This document shows, in pieces, positions 1 through 7,735 of a stretch of 20,676 bases of DNA; the stretch's first letter is position 1; the number at the start of each line of letters is the position of its first letter. A program made the translations under genes and the position numbers. The DNA comes from Cognatazoarcus sp050303815 (GTDB lineage: Bacteria > Pseudomonadota > Gammaproteobacteria > Burkholderiales > Rhodocyclaceae): contig JBNLCM010000017.1 of assembly GCA_050303815.1 (NCBI GenBank), positions 1 through 20,676 on the forward strand, read 5' to 3'. The notes under the pieces are model-generated. The model had not been told where the DNA came from. It ran no database searches and worked only from the letters and a program-made list of their open reading frames with translations.

Positions 1-2
1 CC

Positions 3-329
3 GCCTCCGAGCGCCTCGGCGCCCTCGGCCATGAAACCCGCCTGTCGATCTTCCGCCTGCTGGTCGAAGCCGGCCCCACCGGTCTCGCGGCCGGCGTGCT
101 CGGAGAGCAACTGGGCCTTGCCCCGGCGACCCTGTCGTTCCACCTTTCCAACCTCGCCCGCGTCGGCATGATCCACGGCCGCCAGGACGGACGCTTCGTG
201 ATCTACTCGGCCGACTTCGAGACGATGTCGGCGCTGATCGCGTTCCTTACCGAGAACTGCTGCCAGGGTCAGGCCTGTCCGCCCGTCGGCGGGGCACCCA
301 CGCCCCCCGCCTGCGAACCGGGCTGCTGA
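3..329 (+). CDS. arsR: ArsR-family arsenite-responsive repressor (5' end missing)
   Basis: This is the C-terminal majority of a winged-helix ArsR/SmtB repressor. Its reading frame is open from base 3, and the start lies outside the window, probably only about ten residues upstream by comparison with the family. The opening segment ALGHETRLSIFRLL is the typical first helix, and LGLAPATLSFHLSNLARVGMI is the DNA-recognition helix-turn-helix. The wing follows at GRQDGRFVIYSAD. The tail carries NCCQGQAC, a Cys-Cys-x4-Cys cluster resembling the C-terminal arsenite site described for Acidithiobacillus-type ArsR rather than the helix-3 CVCDLC site of the plasmid type. More cysteines follow at the end (ACEPGC). 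It stands first in the visible ars operon, so autoregulated repression released by As(III) is the expected role. An internal GTG at 96 is not a believable start because it would remove the first helices. Confidence 0.9.
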   Translation, partial: ASERLGALGHETRLSIFRLLVEAGPTGLAAGVLGEQLGLAPATLSFHLSNLARVGMIHGRQDGRFVIYSADFETMSALIAFLTENCCQGQACPPVGGAPTPPACEPGC

Positions 330-356
330 TCCCCCTATCCGGACCTTCCCCCACCC

Positions 357-875
357 ATGACAGACAAGACCTGGAACATCCTCGTGCTGTGCACCGGCAA
401 CTCGGCCCGCAGCATCATGGCAGAGGCCCTGCTCAACGTCCTCGGCCAGGGCCGCTTCCGCGCGTTCTCCGCGGGCAGCCACCCGACCGGCCGCGTCCAT
501 CCGATGGCCATCGAGAATTGCCGCGCGATCGGTTACCCGGCCGAACACATGCGCAGCAAGTCATGGGACGAATTCGCCCTGCCGGGCGCGCCCGAGATGG
601 ACTTCATCATCACGGTCTGCGACAACGCGGCCAGCGAGATCTGTCCGGTCTGGCCCGGCCACCCGGCCACGGCCCACTGGGGATTCGAGGATCCGGCCGC
701 GGTCACGGGCGACGAGGCTGCGCAGCGACGCGCGTTCGGGTCGGTCTTCGCCCAGATCCGCCGGCGTGTCGAGCTCTTCGCCAGCCTGCCGCTGGCCTCG
801 CTGGACCGCATCGCCATCCAGCGGGAGATGGCGCACATCGGCAGCGTGCCGGCCAACGAGGGGGCGCGTCCATGA
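357..875 (+). CDS. arsC: Arsenate reductase, low-molecular-weight phosphatase (thioredoxin-coupled) type
   Basis: The predicted 172-residue protein reduces As(V) to As(III) in the cytoplasm. The phosphatase loop CTGNSARS (CX5R) begins at Cys12. The second and third redox cysteines are Cys88 (ITVCDNA) and Cys96 (SEICPVWPG), and HWGFEDPA is the conserved acid segment. This three-cysteine relay is the thioredoxin-coupled pI258 class, as distinct from the glutaredoxin-linked R773 class. The C-terminus is about 30 residues longer than the S. aureus enzyme. The ATG at 357 lies 27 bases after the arsR stop. Its TGA overlaps the ATG of acr3, so the reductase and the efflux pump are translationally coupled. 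Confidence 0.93.
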   Translation: MTDKTWNILVLCTGNSARSIMAEALLNVLGQGRFRAFSAGSHPTGRVHPMAIENCRAIGYPAEHMRSKSWDEFALPGAPEMDFIITVCDNAASEICPVWPGHPATAHWGFEDPAAVTGDEAAQRRAFGSVFAQIRRRVELFASLPLASLDRIAIQREMAHIGSVPANEGARP

Positions 876-1945
876 GCGCGCAGTGCGAAGTCCTCGGCAA
901 GCAGGTGGCCGGCGCACCGATGAGCGTCTTCGAGCGCTATCTCTCGCTCTGGGTGGCCCTCTGCATTGTGGCTGGCATTGTCCTCGGCCAGACCCTGCCC
1001 GCGGTCGCCCAGGCCGTTGGCCGGCTCGAGGTGGCGCAGGTCAACCTGCCGGTCGGACTACTGATCTGGGTGATGATCATTCCGATGCTGATGAAGATCG
1101 ACTTCGACTCGCTGCATGAAGTGCGGCGCCAGAGGGCCGGCATCGGCATCACGCTGTTCGTCAACTGGGCCGTCAAGCCCTTCACGATGGCGCTGCTTGG
1201 CTGGCTGTTCATTCGCCACCTGTTTGCGCCCTGGCTGCCCGCCGGACAGATCGACAGCTATATCGCCGGCCTGATCCTGCTCGGCGCCGCGCCGTGTACC
1301 GCGATGGTCTTTGTCTGGAGCAACCTGTGCCGGGGAGACGCCAACTTCACGCTGACCCAGGTAGCCCTGAACGACCTCGTGATGGTCTTTGCGTTTGCCC
1401 CCATCGTTGCCCTGCTGCTGGGCGTCTCGGCAATTCCGGTTCCGTGGGACACCCTGCTGCTGTCGGTGGTGATGTACATCGTGATTCCGCTGGCGATCGC
1501 CCAGTTTGTCCGCCGCCGACTGCTGCGCGGAGGCCCGGCCCGGTTCCGCGCCGCGCTGGAGCGGATCGGTCCCTTCTCGATCGTCGCCCTGCTGGCCACG
1601 CTGGTACTGCTCTTTGCCTTCCAGGGCCAGGCCATCGTCGAGCAACCGTTGATCATCGCGATGCTGGCCGTGCCGATCCTGCTGCAGGGGCTGCTGATCG
1701 CGGCGCTGGGCTACTGGCTCAATCGTCGCTTCCGGGTCGCCCACTGCGTGGCCGGTCCATCGACGATGATCGGCGCGTCGAACTTCTTCGAGCTCGCCGT
1801 GGCGGTGGCGATCGTGCTCTACGGCTTCGACTCCGGCGCTGCGCTGGCCACCGTGGTCGGGGTCCTGATCGAGGTGCCGGTGATGCTGTGGCTGGTCTCC
1901 CTGGTGAACCGCAGCAAGGCCTGGTATGAACGCGCACTCGCCTGA
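872..1945 (+). CDS. acr3: ACR3-type arsenite efflux permease
   Basis: This 357-residue inner-membrane carrier extrudes As(III). Roughly ten hydrophobic segments are spread over the whole length, beginning with LSLWVALCIVAGIVLG. The family signature GAAPCTAMVFVWSNLC contains the cysteine conserved in ACR3 proteins and is followed by the equally conserved ALNDLVMVFAFAPI. A later segment, GPSTMIGASNFFELAVA, is also characteristic. The start is ATG 872, overlapping the arsC stop as ATGA; a longer open frame upstream in this frame is only the shadow of arsC. The 3' end overlaps the next gene by 20 bases. The arsA and arsD genes downstream suggest that the ATPase may energise this carrier, although ArsA partners best known from E. 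coli use ArsB. Confidence 0.93.
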   Translation: MSAQCEVLGKQVAGAPMSVFERYLSLWVALCIVAGIVLGQTLPAVAQAVGRLEVAQVNLPVGLLIWVMIIPMLMKIDFDSLHEVRRQRAGIGITLFVNWAVKPFTMALLGWLFIRHLFAPWLPAGQIDSYIAGLILLGAAPCTAMVFVWSNLCRGDANFTLTQVALNDLVMVFAFAPIVALLLGVSAIPVPWDTLLLSVVMYIVIPLAIAQFVRRRLLRGGPARFRAALERIGPFSIVALLATLVLLFAFQGQAIVEQPLIIAMLAVPILLQGLLIAALGYWLNRRFRVAHCVAGPSTMIGASNFFELAVAVAIVLYGFDSGAALATVVGVLIEVPVMLWLVSLVNRSKAWYERALA

Positions 1946-2738
1946 GATCCGCCCCGCCGTCGCGGCCGACTGGCCCGCCATCCGGAGGCTGCTGGATGAC
2001 AGCGGATTGCCGCTCGCCGGACTGGACGCGTCGGCCGTTGCCCACTTCCTGGTTGCCGACCTCGGGGCGGAGCTGGCCGGCTGCATCGGCCTGGAGTGCG
2101 CGCCGCCGCTGGGCCTGGTTCGATCCCTGGCCGTCGCGCCGGTGGCACGAGGCCGTGGCCTCGGCGCCCGGCTCGTTGCCGCAGTCGAATCCCGCGCCCG
2201 CGGGCAGGGGCTCGACGCGCTCTACCTGATGACGCCGTCGGCGGCGCCATTCTTCGCCCGCCTCGGGTTTCACGCGGTTGCCGGCCTGCCCGGCCCGCTC
2301 TCCGGCCACCCCCAGACCCATGGCCCGTGCGCCGACGCGCGGGCCATGGGCAAGTCCGTATCCCAGGAGATCGCCATGACGACACTTGAGGTTTTCGACC
2401 CCGCCCTGTGCTGCCCGACCGGCGTCTGCGGGGTCGATACCGACCCCGAACTGGTCCGCTTTGCGTCCGACCTCGCTTGGGTCGCTGAGCAGGGCGTCAC
2501 GGTCAACCGCCACAACCTCGCGCAGGATCCGGCGGCCTTCGCGGCCAACCCGCTCGTCGTGCGCGAGATGGAGGCCGGCATGGCGCGCCTGCCCGTCCTG
2601 CTGATCGACGGCGAACTGGCCAGCACCGGCCTGTACCCGACCCGCGAGCAGCTCGCCCGGCGGCTCGGCCTGGTCAAGCCCCGCATCACGATCGGCCAGG
2701 GCGGGAGCACCTGCACGCCCGGCTCGGGCTGCTGCTGA
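1926..2738 (+). CDS. ArsN2-like GNAT acetyltransferase reading through into ArsD metallochaperone
   Basis: A single 270-residue frame joins two proteins that are usually separate. Residues 1 to about 145 are a GNAT domain of the ArsN type: SLAVAPVARGRGLGARLVAAV is close to the acetyl-CoA loop, and LMTPSAAPFFARLGF is the arsenic-associated motif. Residues 151-270 are ArsD. Counting from Met151, cysteines fall at 12, 13 and 18 (DPALCCPTGVCG), exactly the arsenite-transfer positions of E. coli ArsD, and the tail ends in CTPGSGCC. ArsD hands As(III) to ArsA, whose gene follows after nine bases. Only about five residues (SQEIA) separate the natural ArsN end from the ArsD methionine, and a ribosome binding site sits there. 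The frame may therefore give a fusion, a free ArsD, or both. The acetyltransferase substrate is unproven. Confidence 0.88.
   Translation: MNAHSPEIRPAVAADWPAIRRLLDDSGLPLAGLDASAVAHFLVADLGAELAGCIGLECAPPLGLVRSLAVAPVARGRGLGARLVAAVESRARGQGLDALYLMTPSAAPFFARLGFHAVAGLPGPLSGHPQTHGPCADARAMGKSVSQEIAMTTLEVFDPALCCPTGVCGVDTDPELVRFASDLAWVAEQGVTVNRHNLAQDPAAFAANPLVVREMEAGMARLPVLLIDGELASTGLYPTREQLARRLGLVKPRITIGQGGSTCTPGSGCC
2365..2378 (+). promoter_or_regulatory. Internal ribosome binding site and ATG for free ArsD
   Basis: AGGAGA at 2365-2370 precedes an in-frame ATG at 2376 with a five-base gap. Translation from this ATG gives a 120-residue protein that starts and aligns like ordinary ArsD (MTTLEVFDPALCCPTG). 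This argues that the two reading frames were once separate genes and that ArsD can still be made independently. Confidence 0.65.
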
Positions 2739-2747
2739 GCGCCCGCG

Positions 2748-4499
2748 ATGCCCCTGCCGACCCTCGACACCCGCCACGCCTTCTTCACCGGCAAGGGCGG
2801 GGTCGGCAAGACCTCCCTGTCCTGCGCCAGCGCGCTGAGTCTGGCAGCCGACGGCCAGCGGGTCCTGCTCGTCAGCACGGATCCCGCCTCGAACCTCGAC
2901 GAGGTACTCGGCACCGCCCTCGGCGAGCTGCCCATCCCGGTCGCCGGCGCGGAGGGCTTGTGGGCGCTCAACATCGATCCGGCCGCCGCCGCGGCGGCCT
3001 ACCGTGAACGGATGGTCGGCCCCTATCGCGGCCTGCTGCCGGCGGCGGCGATCGCCAGCATGGAAGAGCAGTTCTCCGGTGCCTGCACCGTCGAGATCGC
3101 GGCCTTCGACGCCTTCTCGCGCCTGCTGGGTGACGCCGAGGCCACCGCGGGCTTCGACCGGGTCATCTTCGACACCGCCCCCACCGGCCACACGCTGCGG
3201 CTGCTGACGCTCCCGTCGGCCTGGGACGCATTCATTGCGTCCAGTACCGGCGGGGCATCGTGCCTGGGCCCCCTGGCCGGGCTCGACCGGCAGAAGCGTC
3301 TCTACGCCGAAACGGTGGCCCGCCTCGCCGACCCCGCCTCGACGACCGTCGTGCTCGTTGCACGTGCCGAGGCTGCCGCCCTGCGCGAAGCCGCCCGCAC
3401 CGGTGCCGAGCTCGCCGCGCTCGGCATCCACAACCAGCGGCTGGCCATCAACGCCGTGTTCGACGCGCCGATCTCCGACGACCCGGTCGCCAGGGCCTTC
3501 GCCGATCGCGGTAGCGCCGCGCTCGCGGCGCTACCGGATGCGCTGGCCGGGCTGCCCCGCAGCGCAACCGGCTACCTCCCGATGGGCACGACCGGCCTCG
3601 GCGCACTGCGCAGCCTGGCGCGGGATGTCGCCCCCTTTGCCCAGGCAGCGGCCTGCCCGCCGCCCGGGCTGCCCGGTCTCGGCCCGCTGATCGACACCCT
3701 CGCCGGCAGCGCTCACGGCGTCGTGATGACGCTCGGCAAGGGAGGCGTCGGCAAGACGACGGTAGCGGCGGCCATCGCCGTCGAACTGGCCCGGCGCGGC
3801 CTGCCGGTGACACTGACGACGACCGACCCCGCAGCCCATGTGGCAGACGCCGTCGCCGACGACGTGGCGGGGCTCCGCGTCTCGCGTATCGACCCGGCGG
3901 CCGAGGTCGCTACCTACCGCGAGGCGGTCCTGGCGCGCGCCGGCAGCGGACTCGACGCCAGCGGCCGGGCGATGCTCGAGGAGGATCTGCGCTCCCCCTG
4001 CACCGAGGAGATCGCGGTGTTCCATGCCTTCGCCCGCGCGGTGGCCGAAGGCCGCGACCGCGTCGTGGTGGTGGATACCGCGCCGACGGGCCACACCATC
4101 CTGCTGCTCGATGCCGCCGAGGCGTACCACCGGGAGGTGCTGCGCAGCCGCGGCGCGCTGCCCGAGGCGGTGCGGACCCTGCTGCCCCGCCTGCGCGATC
4201 CGGACGCCACCCGGATGCTGATCGTGACCCTGCCGGAGGCCACGCCGGTCCACGAGGCCGCTGACCTCCAGGCAGACCTGCGCCGCGCCGGCATCGAACC
4301 CTGGGCCTGGATCATCAACCAGAGCCTCGCCGCCAGTGGTACACGCGAACCCCGCCTGGCCGCGCGCGCTTGCCACGAACTGGACTGGATCGGCGAGATC
4401 ACCACGCAGCACGCGGCACGGGTCGCCCTGATCCCATGGACCGAGGGCGCGTTGACCGGCACGCACGGCCTCGCCTCGCTGGCCAGGCAACCCGGATGA
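2748..4499 (+). CDS. arsA: Arsenite-translocating ATPase ArsA (two tandem ATPase halves)
   Basis: This cytoplasmic 583-residue ATPase receives As(III) from ArsD and drives efflux. It has two homologous halves, each with a deviant Walker A motif GKGGVGKT (residues 15-22 and 330-337) and each with DTAPTGHT as the signal-transduction motif. The metal-site cysteines are all present: Cys113 (SGACTVEIAAF), Cys172 (GGASCLGPL) and Cys418 (RSPCTEEIAVF). The first two have the same numbers as in the E. coli plasmid protein, and the third corresponds to its Cys422. The length matches full tandem ArsA. The gene begins nine bases after arsD and its stop overlaps the next start (ATGA), so all of these genes appear to be one transcript. 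Confidence 0.95.
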   Translation: MPLPTLDTRHAFFTGKGGVGKTSLSCASALSLAADGQRVLLVSTDPASNLDEVLGTALGELPIPVAGAEGLWALNIDPAAAAAAYRERMVGPYRGLLPAAAIASMEEQFSGACTVEIAAFDAFSRLLGDAEATAGFDRVIFDTAPTGHTLRLLTLPSAWDAFIASSTGGASCLGPLAGLDRQKRLYAETVARLADPASTTVVLVARAEAAALREAARTGAELAALGIHNQRLAINAVFDAPISDDPVARAFADRGSAALAALPDALAGLPRSATGYLPMGTTGLGALRSLARDVAPFAQAAACPPPGLPGLGPLIDTLAGSAHGVVMTLGKGGVGKTTVAAAIAVELARRGLPVTLTTTDPAAHVADAVADDVAGLRVSRIDPAAEVATYREAVLARAGSGLDASGRAMLEEDLRSPCTEEIAVFHAFARAVAEGRDRVVVVDTAPTGHTILLLDAAEAYHREVLRSRGALPEAVRTLLPRLRDPDATRMLIVTLPEATPVHEAADLQADLRRAGIEPWAWIINQSLAASGTREPRLAARACHELDWIGEITTQHAARVALIPWTEGALTGTHGLASLARQPG

Positions 4500-5821
4500 C
4501 GACCACGCAACTGCCAGGGCCGACGGACGCGTCGGGGCTGGCCGAACGCTTCAACCTCGAGTGTCCGTGTGGCTTCCTCGACCGGGCGGCCCTGGGCCGC
4601 GAGCTCGCAGCCGCCACGGTGCTTGGCGGCATGGGTGCAAGTTCATCGGCGTTTTCGGACACCGTCGTTCTGGTTTCCGAGGAGGACCTGTCCCGGATCG
4701 AAGCCATCGTCGCAGCCATCGAGCGCATCGGCCGGCTACCGGCCTGGCAGGCGCGCGCCCTGCAGCACGCATCGCCCACGGCCCGATTCGATTCCGGTGC
4801 CCTCGGGGTCTTCTACGGCTTCGACTTCCACCTGGGCCCGCATGGTCCCCAGCTCATCGAGATCAACACCAACGCCGGGGGCGCGTGGCTCAATGCGGCC
4901 CTCCGGCAGGCTCAGGTCCCTTGCTGCCCGGAGACCGCACCGTGGCTGGAGCCTTCCCTGTCCCGATCCGATCTTGAAGCCCGCTGGCTATCAATGTTCG
5001 CCGAGGAGCACCGCCTCTGCCGTGGCGGCATCCCGCTGCGGCGCGTCGCGATCATCGATACCGACCCGGACGGCCAGTTCCTGCACACCGAATTCGTGCT
5101 GGCGCGCGAGATGTTTCGCCGTGCCGGGATGGCCGCCTGGATTGCCGACCCACGGGCACTGCATTGGGACGGCCATCGGCTGCGACTCGGCGGCGTCGCC
5201 ATCGATCTGGTCTATAACCGGCTGACCGACTTCGCCCTCGAGCACGCCGAGCAGGCGGCACTCAAAGCGGCCTATCTGGCGCGCGCGGTATGCCTCACCC
5301 CTCACCCGAGGGCCCACGCCCTGCTTGCCGACAAGCGCCGCCTGATCGATCTGTGCTCGCGCCAGCAACTCGTCGCCCTCGGCGCAAACCCCGAGGATGC
5401 CGCCCTGGTGGCCGCCCATGTCCCCGAAACGCGGATCGTGGACGACGCCAGCAGGGAGGCCCTGTGGCGGGCGCGCCGGCACTATTTCTTCAAGCCGGCA
5501 GACGGCTTCGGCAGCCGGGCCGCCTACCGCGGCGACAAGCTCACCCGCCGCGTATGGCAGCACTTCGGGACGGCGCCCCACGTGGCCCAGCGCCTGGTCC
5601 CGCCGTCACTCAGGGTGGTCGAGGACGGCGCGGAGCGGAGCCGACTCAAGATGGATATCCGAGCCTACAGCTACCGGGGGCGGTGCCAGCTGTTCGCGGC
5701 CCGCCTCTACCAGGGACAGACCACCAACCTGCGCACCGCCGGCGGGGGATTCTCGCCGGTCATCCGCTCTCCGTTCGTCGGACAGGCCCCACCCGAGATC
5801 CCCTGCCGGCCCCTCCGTTAA
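4496..5821 (+). CDS. ATP-grasp-like ligase coupled to the ars operon (function unknown)
   Basis: The predicted protein has 441 residues. I do not recognise a named family, but ATP-grasp features are visible. Residues 104-127 contain FYGFDFHLGPHGPQLIEINTN, resembling the metal-binding strand (E/D-x-N) that normally lies at the C-terminal end of ATP-grasp domains. Residues 330-342 contain YFFKPADGFGSRA, a likely nucleotide-binding lysine and glycine loop. Residues 385-420 read LKMDIRAYSYRG, AARLYQGQTTN and GGGF, like the ATP-grasp DxR and NxxxGG motifs. The metal motif therefore precedes the lysine loop, which suggests circular permutation as in glutathionylspermidine-synthase-type enzymes. An early CPC pair (Cys23, Cys25) and Cys143-Cys144 could bind metal. 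ATG 4496 overlaps the arsA stop, giving translational coupling; the longer upstream frame is an arsA shadow. A role in making a thiol peptide or arsenical adduct is inference only. Confidence 0.72.
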   Translation: MTTTQLPGPTDASGLAERFNLECPCGFLDRAALGRELAAATVLGGMGASSSAFSDTVVLVSEEDLSRIEAIVAAIERIGRLPAWQARALQHASPTARFDSGALGVFYGFDFHLGPHGPQLIEINTNAGGAWLNAALRQAQVPCCPETAPWLEPSLSRSDLEARWLSMFAEEHRLCRGGIPLRRVAIIDTDPDGQFLHTEFVLAREMFRRAGMAAWIADPRALHWDGHRLRLGGVAIDLVYNRLTDFALEHAEQAALKAAYLARAVCLTPHPRAHALLADKRRLIDLCSRQQLVALGANPEDAALVAAHVPETRIVDDASREALWRARRHYFFKPADGFGSRAAYRGDKLTRRVWQHFGTAPHVAQRLVPPSLRVVEDGAERSRLKMDIRAYSYRGRCQLFAARLYQGQTTNLRTAGGGFSPVIRSPFVGQAPPEIPCRPLR

Positions 5822-5886
5822 GCTCGGGTTAATGCCTGCCGCCGACTGTCCCCCCCAACACCGACCAACGATCAGGGGGCAGGGAC

Positions 5887-7605
5887 ATGAGGCAGCATCG
5901 AACACGCACGCGGCGACCGGGCCGCCCTCTCGCGCGGGCGCTGCTCGCGACGGCACTCCTGGTACTGGCGGGCTGCGGCGGGGGTGGCGGCGGGGGTGGG
6001 GATGAGGAGGAGATCGATCCGTCCCCCACCGACAGCAGCACGATCGGTACCGTCTCGAGCGCCGGCTATACGCTGCTCGCCTGGAACGACCTGGGCATGC
6101 ACTGCGTCGACGGCGAGGACTACTCGGTCTTCTCGATCCTCCCGCCATACAACAACCTCCACGCCCAACTCGTCCACAACGGCGAACTGGTGACCGACGG
6201 CGTGACGCTCACCTTCGAATCCGTCGCCGACAGCCAGGGATCGATCAACACCACCAGCGTCGGCAAAACCAATTTCTGGCGCTACGCGGCCGCACTCTAC
6301 GGCGCCGATCTCGCCCCCGATGAAGGCCTGACGGGCCGGCGCACCGCCTCGCGCACGCCCCAGGCCCTGGCCTGGAACCCGCAGCACCGCTGGTACGAAG
6401 CCGAAGGCATTCCGATCACGCCGATCGACGACGCCGGGCAGCGCAACAGCTATCCGCTCATCAAGGTCGTGGCCCGCGACAGAAGCGGCAACCCAGTGGC
6501 GACCGCGCGCGTCGTCCTGCCCGTCTCGAGCGAGATGAACTGTGCCGCATGCCATGGCTCGGACAGCGCGCGCGACGACGCGCGACCGGGCGCGGGCTGG
6601 GTCGGCGACAGCGACCCCGAGAAGGACTGGAAGCGCAACATCCTGCGCCTGCACGACGAAAAGCAGGCCGGCAACCCCGACTTCGCGGCCGCGCTGGCAA
6701 ACCGGGGCCATCTGCCCACGGGCCTGGAAGCCACCGCGGCCGCGGGTACGCCGGTCCTGTGCGCCGGCTGCCATGCCTCGAATGCCCTGCCGGGTACCGG
6801 CATCGACGGCATCGCCCCGCTCACCCGGGTGCTGCACGCCTCCCACGCGACCGCCAGCGACCCGGACAGCGGTCGGCCGCTGGGCGCAACCGGTGACCGG
6901 GAGGCCTGCTACCTGTGCCACCCCGGCTCGAGCACCCAGTGCCTGCGCGGCGCGATGGGGTCTGCCAGGGATGGCCAGGGCAACGCCGCCATGGGGTGCC
7001 AGGACTGCCACGGCGGCATGGCCCAGGTCGGCAGCGCATCTCGCCAGGGCTGGCTCGACATGCCCAACTGCCAGAGCTGCCACCAGGACGGACAACGCCT
7101 GACCCGCGCCGTCGATGCGACCGGGCTGCCGCGCGCCGCCAGTGACACGCGCTTCGCCACCAACCCGGACACGCCGGCCAGCGGCATCAGCCTCTACCGC
7201 TTCAGTACCGGCCACGGCGGCCTCCAGTGCGAGGCCTGCCACGGCGCCACCCATGCGATCTACCCGTCATCCCACGACAGCGACAACCTGCTGTCGATGG
7301 GTGTGCAGGGGCATCCGGGAACGGTGTCCGAGTGCGCGGCCTGCCACCAGGACGGCGTCCCGCTGACCACCACCGGCGGTCCCCACGGCATGCATACCAC
7401 CGGCGCGACCTGGGTCTCGCGCCACGAGGGCGCGGCCGAGCGCAATCCGGGGCAGTGCAAGGCCTGCCACGGCGACGACTACCGCGGCTCGCCCCTCGGC
7501 GCGGTCGCCGCCGCGCGGTCGTATCGGGCCGAAGGCAGGACCGTGAACTATGCGGCCGGGGACGAGGTGGGCTGCTACGACTGCCATCGCGGCCCGGGCG
7601 GCTGA
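5887..7605 (+). CDS. Nine-haem c-type cytochrome lipoprotein
   Basis: The predicted protein has 572 residues. An arginine-rich N-terminus leads into a hydrophobic stretch and a lipobox LVLAGC with lipidated Cys30, followed by a run of glycines, so the mature protein is probably anchored to a membrane and exposed in the periplasm or on the cell surface. Residues of about 55-215 carry no haem and begin with YTLLAWNDLGMHC, a segment I associate with large multihaem cytochromes of metal-reducing bacteria. Nine CXXCH sites follow, starting near residues 219, 292, 341, 371, 395, 448, 483, 524 and 563. Redox relay to or from an external partner is the likely role; the partner is unknown. A GCAGGGAC stretch before ATG 5887 serves as a modest ribosome binding site. 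It lies 65 bases after the ars operon and might be cotranscribed with it. Confidence 0.88.
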   Translation: MRQHRTRTRRPGRPLARALLATALLVLAGCGGGGGGGGDEEEIDPSPTDSSTIGTVSSAGYTLLAWNDLGMHCVDGEDYSVFSILPPYNNLHAQLVHNGELVTDGVTLTFESVADSQGSINTTSVGKTNFWRYAAALYGADLAPDEGLTGRRTASRTPQALAWNPQHRWYEAEGIPITPIDDAGQRNSYPLIKVVARDRSGNPVATARVVLPVSSEMNCAACHGSDSARDDARPGAGWVGDSDPEKDWKRNILRLHDEKQAGNPDFAAALANRGHLPTGLEATAAAGTPVLCAGCHASNALPGTGIDGIAPLTRVLHASHATASDPDSGRPLGATGDREACYLCHPGSSTQCLRGAMGSARDGQGNAAMGCQDCHGGMAQVGSASRQGWLDMPNCQSCHQDGQRLTRAVDATGLPRAASDTRFATNPDTPASGISLYRFSTGHGGLQCEACHGATHAIYPSSHDSDNLLSMGVQGHPGTVSECAACHQDGVPLTTTGGPHGMHTTGATWVSRHEGAAERNPGQCKACHGDDYRGSPLGAVAAARSYRAEGRTVNYAAGDEVGCYDCHRGPGG

Positions 7606-7612
7606 TTCCGCC

Positions 7613-7665
7613 ATGCCGGGTCGATAGGAATCATGGCCATCGCTTGATTCGCATCAACCCGGCAT
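7613..7665. repeat. Long imperfect palindrome between cytochrome and hemerythrin genes
   Basis: Nested inverted arms are visible: ATGCCGGGT (7613-7621) with ACCCGGCAT (7657-7665), then GAT with ATC, then GAATCA (7628-7633) with TGATTC (7645-7650), around an 11-base loop containing TGGCCA. Together these make about 18 pairs with small internal loops. It begins eight bases after the cytochrome stop. It could be a transcript hairpin ending or protecting the cytochrome mRNA, or an operator region. No run of T follows directly, so it is not a textbook intrinsic terminator. Confidence 0.6.
7644..7657 (+). promoter_or_regulatory. FNR/ANR/DNR-type binding site
   Basis: TTGATTCGCATCAA is a perfect match to the FNR consensus TTGAT-N4-ATCAA. 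It lies 79 bases before the chosen hemerythrin ATG. If it acts as a class II activator site at -41.5, transcription would begin near 7692. No convincing -10 box was found, and the site also forms part of the right arm of the palindrome at 7613-7665, so chance cannot be excluded. Confidence 0.6.
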
Positions 7666-7735
7666 AAGCCTTTGCCGCCCGCAGGCGGGGAGAATGGCCC
7701 GCTTTGACCGGCAACCAACGATCCCGGCGACCCGC

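Noticed and set aside
389..871. Extended start for Acr3 upstream of 872
   Set aside because: The extra 161 residues are an Arg/Pro-rich shadow of arsC; the ATGA overlap gives the normal membrane protein start.
1719..3431. A 570-codon minus-strand frame across acr3, arsN-arsD and arsA
   Set aside because: It crosses three well-supported genes and has no coherent domains.
4370..4495. Extended start of the ATP-grasp-like gene inside arsA
   Set aside because: The extra 42 residues are a shadow of arsA, and the overlap start at 4496 follows the operon pattern.
7674..7692. Small CCGCC/GGCGG hairpin before the hemerythrin gene as a terminator
   Set aside because: Only five pairs with a four-base loop and no T tract; too common in GC-rich DNA.
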